Of a stretch of DNA of 64,000 bases, positions 57,326-64,000 are shown in pieces. Position 1 is the first letter of the stretch; each line of letters begins with the position of its first letter. A model generated the notes under the pieces. That model worked only from the letters and a program-made list of their open reading frames with translations, had not been told where the DNA came from and did no database searches. Position numbers and translations under genes: made by a program. The stretch comes from Craspedostauros australis (lineage: Eukaryota > Bacillariophyta > Bacillariophyceae > Mastogloiales > Achnanthaceae), in the NCBI GenBank assembly GCA_026770025.1, contig JAMXDE010000024.1:929743-993742 (forward strand), written 5' to 3'.

Positions 57326-58349
57326 ATGGAGTGATTCAGCGACGATGGCGCGACAGAACCATTCTCTGCGTCGCTCTTGCGATTGGCTGCTGCGGTTGGC
57401 TCGGCATAGTCATTTGTAGCTCCGGGAATCCGGCATTGCAGAGTCCGTTCCAGCAAAACGTCCGCAGGTGGTGGTATCATGTCATGACACAGAATGACCA
57501 GACATCTGCGACTAGCACAACACCACGATCCACATCTACCACCTCATTCAACCCTCTAATCCGTCCCATCCGATCACACCTACCATCCATTCAAACAAAG
57601 CACAGTAAACGTCACGTCTACGCTCGCAAGCATGTTGCGTGCCCAAACAACATGCGCATCAGTCACATCGTCGTCCACCTGTCGCTGCTATCTTTGTCAA
57701 CGACACGGGCCGCTTCAAACGTCGCCTTCGACGCCATCTTACCGCTGCAACAAGTCACTCCACAAGCTGCCATTCCTGCAGGAAATGTTTGATGCCTTGC
57801 GAAGTACAGCCGCAGGATCCAACGGAGCTGATCGTCTTACCAATTCCGTATAGGTCTATATCGCTGACTTTACATATCAATCGCGGATTTTACCGCACGC
57901 ATCGTCTCACGATCCAATCGGCGCATCGGGCCTGGCGAAGCTTAACGATATCGATCAGATTGAGGAACGCATCCCGCCGGGGCGGGGTACCATCCTGGCA
58001 AGGTATTGTTTTCGTGATGCGTCAGGATAGTCGACGTGCAGGTCGGTGATATGTTCGTGGGGCATCACGCATGGGGGTTCGCCATCCGACTTGCAGCTGG
58101 CATAGTGCAGGCACGGCCATGTCAATTATGAACAGCGGGACCAATGCAGACGTTTCATCAGGGGGATGATGCGGCTGGGAAGCGCACGACAACCTCATGA
58201 CATTCACAGCAAGGAGCGCCGAGCCATGCGGCGACTGCGCGTCCATCCATGGAAGTTGGAAAAGATGCGGTCAATAACGCAAGAAGGCTATCAGAACACC
58301 ATCAACTGCGCCAAACTATTGCGGTCCTTGGATCGGGACAAGGCAATAG
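57326..58349 (+). pseudogene. Predicted type II membrane protein, second occurrence, broken by indels
   Basis: Aligns with 34271-35269 over its full length from the ATG to the TAG but is 25 bases longer and has frameshifts throughout; an early TGA follows the first codon because of a lost base. The pattern matches the general error density of this tract, so the gene itself may well be intact in the organism. Confidence 0.75.
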
Positions 58350-58421
58350 AACTATGACACCGTGGATGTGGAATATGGATAGAACGTGCGAGTTGTACCC
58401 ACAAATAGTCTGTTCTCTATG

Positions 58422-61400
58422 TTAGGCCGCCTTGCGACGACTGCTGCTTCTCGTGCTGCGAACGCTCGTGCGCTGGCTTACCGAGTTGCTCGTCCGGATC
58501 AGCCTTCTTGGCGCGTGTGCCACTTGTGGACGTGTGTGGAGGTGTTTGGGGGCAGCGGGGGGTTTCGACACCTCCGATTTCTCCTCCGAGTCGCTTGCGC
58601 TTGCGCCGAGATCGCTTCGTGACGGAGGACACGGAGGGTGCAGCGGATGCTCGGAGGTGCGTGGGTTGCGCGCTTGCGGGTGGTTTTGCGCGCTTGCGGG
58701 GGTGGGAGCGTGGTAGTCTCTCGGGACCTCAGCATTGCTTCCTCTGCTTGCCTGCGCCATTCGTCTTAGGATGCCGCCGCTATTGCCTTTCAGCTGCTCT
58801 GGTGGACGATCGCGTCGAAGTCGGCTGGAACGGACATGACGGAGGCGTGTCATCATCTTTTTTGCGCTTGCCTCCTCATCCGCCGGACTTCCTTGCGGCT
58901 TCTTGCTGTTTGTCGACGACTGCGACTGGTCGGAGTTTTTGGGAATCGTTGATGTCGGCGGCTTCTTTTTGCGGGCACTGCGCCCGGTGAGTGCCTCTCC
59001 CTCTTCCGCTTCGTTCTCATTCGCAAGCATCTTGGCCTGGACCCTTTCGGCATCGGCTTGCTTGTCATCATCTGAGGTTTGTAGGGCAGCATCTCCTGCT
59101 CTGTCTTTTCAAGCTGCTGTGCCGCCTGCATATGCAAGACTGTGGTGATCTCCACAGGGATGGGGTCGGAGGTCCTTATCCTCCCCCATTCCCCTGTCAC
59201 GTCCGCCCTTGGTCGCGTCGTCGTCGTCGTAGTCGTGGTTTACCATTGATCTTCGCTTTATGACGTCGTGCTGAAGCTCGCTGACGTCGTCGTCCGCATT
59301 TCGACGACGGCTTTGCCAGCGTCTGCATCGTCGTTGACTTCGGGCACACTGGTGGCAGGTGCTGCCTCCATTCTTCGACACGTTTTATTATTCAGCGTGG
59401 GCGTGCGCGTGCCCATGCACTGAGTGCGGCAGCCTTGGTCGTTGGTTCCTCGACCCGGGTGCTTCGGCCGCCGTCCACTCACCAGTGGACTTCGAACCGA
59501 CGATCGAAATGTCGCTCTTGTATCCTCCGACTGACACTTCTTGAGGTTGTCTCACTTGTCTTGGATCTCGTTCGCCTGAGCGATGGTTTTTCTCCGTGAC
59601 GGTGACCAGCTACCATTGGCGATGGTTCTTCTGCTGCTGCACTTGTCGCAGTCTCTCCCTCTTGCCCCTTGGCATCCGTCCTCTGCTGCTGGCTTCCGTG
59701 GCTGCTCGTCGTTGGACGGCTGAATGATCTCGAGCCTCTTCCCATAGGCTTGTTTCCATTGATTCCTTCACGGCTGGAATCGGGCACAGGTTCTGCTTCT
59801 GCTTCGGCCTCGCATTTTACTTCTGCTTCAGCCTCAGGCTCGCCTCCCACTCAGGAGCACCTCGTCCGAGCGGGGACATCGAATTTCAATGACTTCACTC
59901 GCTTCTGGGAATATCTAGGCATCTTGCGCCCCGTCAGATTCCAGCTTCACTGCCTGATGGAGCGTCCTCTTCCGGCTACAGCTTTGCAGATTCTCGCGTT
60001 GGCGTGTAGCTTCTATCTTCGCCTCCTCTGCTAGCGACTTGCTCTTCTGCGACGGGCCTCCTCGACGTCTGATACATCGGGGTGGGCCATCCGATGGCTT
60101 GCTCCAGAGATTCCCAACACAGCTGCATACAGGAGCATCAGCAGTATCGTCTGGTATGCTCGATCTCTCTTGCGTTTTGCATTGGCGAATCGGCCCCGCT
60201 TTCGGCCGTTTCGATTGGTGCGTTCTCGATCTTGTTGCTGTACGCTGATGCAGTAGGGGGGACGGTCGACTCGGTGGCCAATCTTTCCGATGAGCGGGGA
60301 ACTGACAGCCTTCCGTTTCATCTTCACCTTGGTCAGCGTCGATGGACGGGTGGCTGATGCCTCGTTGTTCGCTGCCTCTTGGTGTCTTCCCGCTTGTGCG
60401 TTGCAATGCATACACTGTTGTGGTCATCTCCGCATCTTGGCCGGATCATCATTCTTGTGCTGTTGTGTATCATCCTTGTGATCGTGGTGTCGTTGCGAGC
60501 TTCACCCGCGGTATTGCTTCAGCCGTAGCCTCGCCATCTTCACATTGTCGACAACGGAGGGCAGAAGGAGCAGCAGCATCAGCGACTTCATCTTCTTGAG
60601 CCTCACTATCGATCACTTCGACCTGTCTTCTTTTGCATTTTTTTTGCGACGTACGGTGCCCTCAAAAGGTGGATCCGTATCTACATTCTACATCTACATC
60701 GACATCGATATCTGCATCGACATCAGCAACTCCGCAGCATCGTCAACTGTCATGCTTTTAGTAGCATATCGTCGTAATCGTCAACTTCCATGCGGTCCGC
60801 CGAGCATTCAGCAACTTTCATATATCGCCATCGCCATGCCTGCATCAAACATCAACGTCACCATCTTCAGCGCCGTTTCAGTTGCAAATCTCATTATGGC
60901 ATCGGAAATTGTCCACATCATCGCCATTGCTGCATCGTCGTCCACGTCGATGGCGCAGCAACAGTCGCACCTGTTCCACCCACATCTGCGTCTTGTCCCT
61001 CCATGGCTTCATTGCTGTCATGAACTTGCTGAGCCTCAAAGTTCAACTGCAGCGTCTGCCAACGACAGTTGCGTCAGCCTTGACATCCCGCCTCGAATCA
61101 TCCAAAACGTCCGCGTGGCACTCCAGCAACCGCCGTTTGCCTTCACCATCTTCATCGATGTCTGCCTCGACATCAACGTCTGCGTCGGTTGTGTCCCTCC
61201 GTGTGGTTATCCCTGCGGACAGCCATCGCTCACTCGATTTCGTCGTGAGCCTCCGTGGCCGAATTCATAGACCGAGGTTGTGCAAGGAGCTTCTTCCTCC
61301 TCTCTGCTGCCACGACCGTGACAATGATCTCGATGGATGGCTCCTGATCGGTTTTCTGTTCAAGGATCCTCAGCAGACGTTCAGAGCCCGCCCCCTTTGT

Positions 61401-64000
61401 CGTCGTAGGCCGGACCGCACCGTCACTGTCCCGCGACCAGCGATCTTGCTCCTGCGAATCGGGGGGATTGTTGGAGCATATCTGGCCGGTTCCACCTTTC
61501 TGTTTGGATCTCGATCGACCATCGGCCTGGAGCCTGGCCCGCCCACCGAGAGTCGCCTTCACTCTGGCTCGGGCAGGAATGTGTGTTGTAGGCATTAAGT
61601 CAAGACTCTTCGCGGCCGCTGATGCAGGTGCTGACGGAGAGAGCGCTAACATCCACAGCGAGTCCTTCTGCAGCACCATCCATCTGCGCCCAAGGTGTGA
61701 GCTGGTTGGTCCGCTTCGAAGTCCCCCAACCGCGGCTAGCGGAATCGTCTGCAACCACAGATGCTGGTAACGAGGATGCACCGGGACTTTCGGGCAATGG
61801 CGCCACACCCCCTCCCACATCGAAGCCGATACCGCCGCCTGTTGAAGCTGGCAGGGAGGTGGGTTTGATTCGAACGTCGTCTCGGTGTTGCTGCTCATGG
61901 CCCCATGCATGGTCGCGTGAGATATCTCGGTCCGCACGAGCTGCCGCGTCCACAATCGGATCATCTGCTTCGTGTCAGGCAGCTTCGTGTGTATTTGCCT
62001 TCTCCATTGTCCATTTCCAGGGGCACTTCACGAGCCCTTCCGGTTCTCGCGGACGGGCTTTAATCCTGCTGTTGCGTTACGCTCGGGCGAATGCCACGAG
62101 GGAACCTGCCTCGGCCTGCTTTCCGGTCCCCATATCAGTTTCCATCGGGGATCTTGCTTCTGGCGCCTCTTCGAGCTCTGACGGCACTCTTGCCAAGTCC
62201 TCTTCTTGCTCCGTACTGTGCCTCGTCAGCGCGGTCCATATAATCTGATGAAATGTGCAAGGTTGTCGACGCTCGGATTTGAACGATCTTCGCTTCCTCG
62301 ACCGGCAGCACAGGATCTTCATCGGCCGGTTGCTGATTCCAGGTTGAGCATGGTTTCGCGAGCCTTCTGATGGCGGCGTTCTTCTTCTGCGTCTCTCTGT
62401 GTGGATGCCCTCGGAAAACCTCATCCCAGGATCCGTTGGGTGTCTTCTGACCTACCCAATTCTTCGAGCTGAGACGGTGTATCGTCTGCGATGTCTTGCG
62501 CCGATCGCCGCTCGCGCGAAGCTGTGCTTGACGATTCGCCTGCTGTTTCCATTGTCCCAGTGGCATCACCGCCAGTCTCAGCTGCGTTGGCCTCCCAGAT
62601 CCTTTGTACCATACACCCTGTTGGGCTCCGTCGTCTTTTGACATCGTCGTCAGGAGCTCCCAATCGGTATCGTCGTCCATCGATGCTGCTCCCATCTGCC
62701 GTGGTGGCATGATCGTTCTCACGTCGCTGCCAACACGGTGCTGCAGCCCCAGAAATACCTGTAACTACGCAAGTCGACGTCGCGTTCCTCGTCGTGGTCG
62801 CTTCAATGTCATTCCCCAAAACATCTGCAACGCCGGTTTCGGCCTTCTCGACCATCAAGTGTTGTTCTGCTTCGTCATCGGTCGCCTCGCTCGCGACGCC
62901 GGTCTTGATAGCGACTGATGCGTCAGTCTCGTACACCTGCTGTGGTTGCATCTCGTCAGCAACCACGTCGTCGTCAAGCAACAGCGACGTCGTTATAATT
63001 ATCGTGTTGTCAAATGGCCATTGTCGTCGTCGTCTTCGTCATCATCATCATCTTGTCTTCTCCTCTTCTTCTTCTCGTCTTCATCTTCTCCTTTGTACTG
63101 TGCTGGTCGGAAATCCGCTGTATTGGCATTCATACGTAACATCCTCTTCCTATCGTTTGCAACAGTATTCGTGGGCTCGGTTTGGGACGACCTCAATGAC
63201 ATATCGTCGTCGTCCGTCGTCGGGGGGCGGCATCATAATAATCCTTGCTGCTGGATGGGAACTGACCTTGTATCCCATCTCATGGCCTCGTGGCTTGTTC
63301 TGCGGAGAAATCGATGGCAGATACGAAGCTCTATTTCGCAGCGGTGGCAAAGCCTCCATGCCATCTTGCTCTCCATTTCATCATGTTTCAAACTGCGCTC
63401 CTGCGTCGTCTTTTCAATTTCTCGCCCGTCATCGTCGTCATATGCCGCCGAGAATCGTAGGAACCGTCTTCTCAGCGTACATCGGTTGGCCGCGGCATCG
63501 ACGGAACCGTACTGGCTCAAGGCATCGCGTACTGGTATGTCATTTGCGCAGGTGCCTGTTGCTGAATGTACTCTTGTGGGAGCACCCTGGACCACCATGT
63601 ATCGTCGGAGACGAGATTTCTGCACTTCGACAATATCATCATCATCATCATCATCGCTAGCAGCCAACATGCTGTTGTGCTCGCTATCACCGAGGGAACT
63701 CGTCCTCTGCTCCCACTCGTGCGCAGCTTGAGATCCCTGGACAAAGAAACAATCGGTTCCACCGTAGCGGCAGCCGGGCCATAGGCTTCTTCCGTCGTTT
63801 TGTGCACGTATGTGGCAAGCACATCCTCTCGAGTCTTCTGGTTGCTCGGCATGCTTGATGTACCGATGAAGTCCAAATACGTCGCCATCAACCAAGGAAG
63901 GCGGAATGGGTGCTGTACACCAGGAAAGCGTTTGCCCACTGATCAAACACTTCTCTTGCTGGCGGTCGATGATGTCGTAGGGCGATGCCGGTTGAAAGGA
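58422..64000 (-). pseudogene. Giant acidic protein, copy C (partial, broken by indels)
   Basis: Aligns with the copy-B gene from its TAA (58424-58422) through the basic tail and acidic region to about codon 275 of the N-terminal part, where the window ends. Frameshifts occur every few tens of bases. The site equal to the copy-B TAG appears to read CAG here (near 63098). Probably the same gene in raw sequence rather than a true pseudogene. Confidence 0.75.
59743..64000. repeat. Tandem unit, copy C (partial, indel-rich)
   Basis: This is a third occurrence of the start of the unit, covering part of the acidic-protein gene. At several informative sites it carries the copy-B state, for example the shorter Asp/Ala codon repeats near 60120 and 60680. 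It is therefore B-like rather than A-like. The window ends inside it. Confidence 0.85.

Larger units (their letters stand above)
36626..59742. repeat. Tandem unit, copy B (about 23.1 kb)
   Basis: This is the full repeat period as seen here, running from the point equal to position 1 to the point where the same sequence starts a third time. It contains the same genes in the same order and orientation as copy A but lacks the LTR/mariner/LINE nest and the 208-bp insert. Its right part, from about 51.9 kb, is indel-rich. Confidence 0.9.
51900..64000. other. Indel-rich tract, probable unpolished sequence
   Basis: Left of about 51.9 kb, copies A and B agree base for base over kilobases. To the right, single-base insertions and deletions appear, first about one per 100-500 bases, then many per 100 bases by 58-64 kb. 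They affect coding, LTR and intergenic DNA alike and are often duplications or losses within short runs. This is the pattern of raw long-read error at a contig end. Confidence 0.8.

Noticed and set aside
57326..64000. True pseudogenisation of the membrane-protein and acidic-protein genes
   Set aside because: The indel density is the same in intergenic DNA and LTRs and rises steadily toward the window end, as sequence error would.
1..64000. Prokaryotic features: operons, CRISPR arrays, insertion sequences, phage
   Set aside because: No regularly spaced repeats, no ribosome-binding-site pattern and no bacterial gene families. All mobile elements are eukaryotic types.
63900..64000. Telomere or contig-end repeat
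   Set aside because: The window ends inside the acidic-protein gene with no simple terminal repeat.

Overview
The window looks like nuclear DNA of a eukaryotic microbe. It has intron-poor host genes with long intergenic gaps, and LTR, LINE, mariner-like and PIF/Harbinger-like elements nested in one another. The Copia polyprotein resembles stramenopile (diatom CoDi-like) elements, and a W-x3-W-x2-RN protein tail also points that way, so a diatom or related alga is my best guess. This is an inference, not a proof.

The main architecture is a head-to-tail array of one unit of about 23 kb, seen about two and a half times. Copy A is 1-36625, copy B is 36626 to about 59742, and copy C runs from about 59743 to the end. 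Each unit holds, in order: a minus-strand gene for a giant acidic protein with a basic tail; a PIF/Harbinger-like transposase gene split by a solo LTR; an LTR beside a decayed Copia fragment; 1.5 kb of sequence of unknown role; a Copia element with a gag-pol frame and two unlike LTRs; and a plus-strand gene for a predicted type II membrane protein that converges on the acidic gene of the next unit.

Copy A differs from B mainly by a 13.4-kb nest. A Copia-type LTR (7882-21246) sits in the transposase gene, a TIR-bounded mariner-like element (8568-21139) sits in that LTR, and a complete 8.5-kb LINE with two intact ORFs and a 16-bp target duplication (11085-19552) sits in the mariner. A 208-bp tRNA-promoter-bearing insert (21332-21539) follows. 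Copy B carries the corresponding empty sites.

The Copia gag-pol frame (2054 codons) is broken only by five TGA codons. Its protease and reverse transcriptase have lost key residues through changes that all fit CpG decay. Its two LTRs are strongly unlike and have no matching target duplication, as expected if it marks a recombination joint between units.

From about 51.9 kb to the end the sequence matches the earlier copies but carries dense single-base indels in coding and non-coding DNA alike. This looks like unpolished long-read sequence, so the broken genes there should not be read as real pseudogenes. The tandem arrangement itself could be real or could be two haplotypes joined by assembly.
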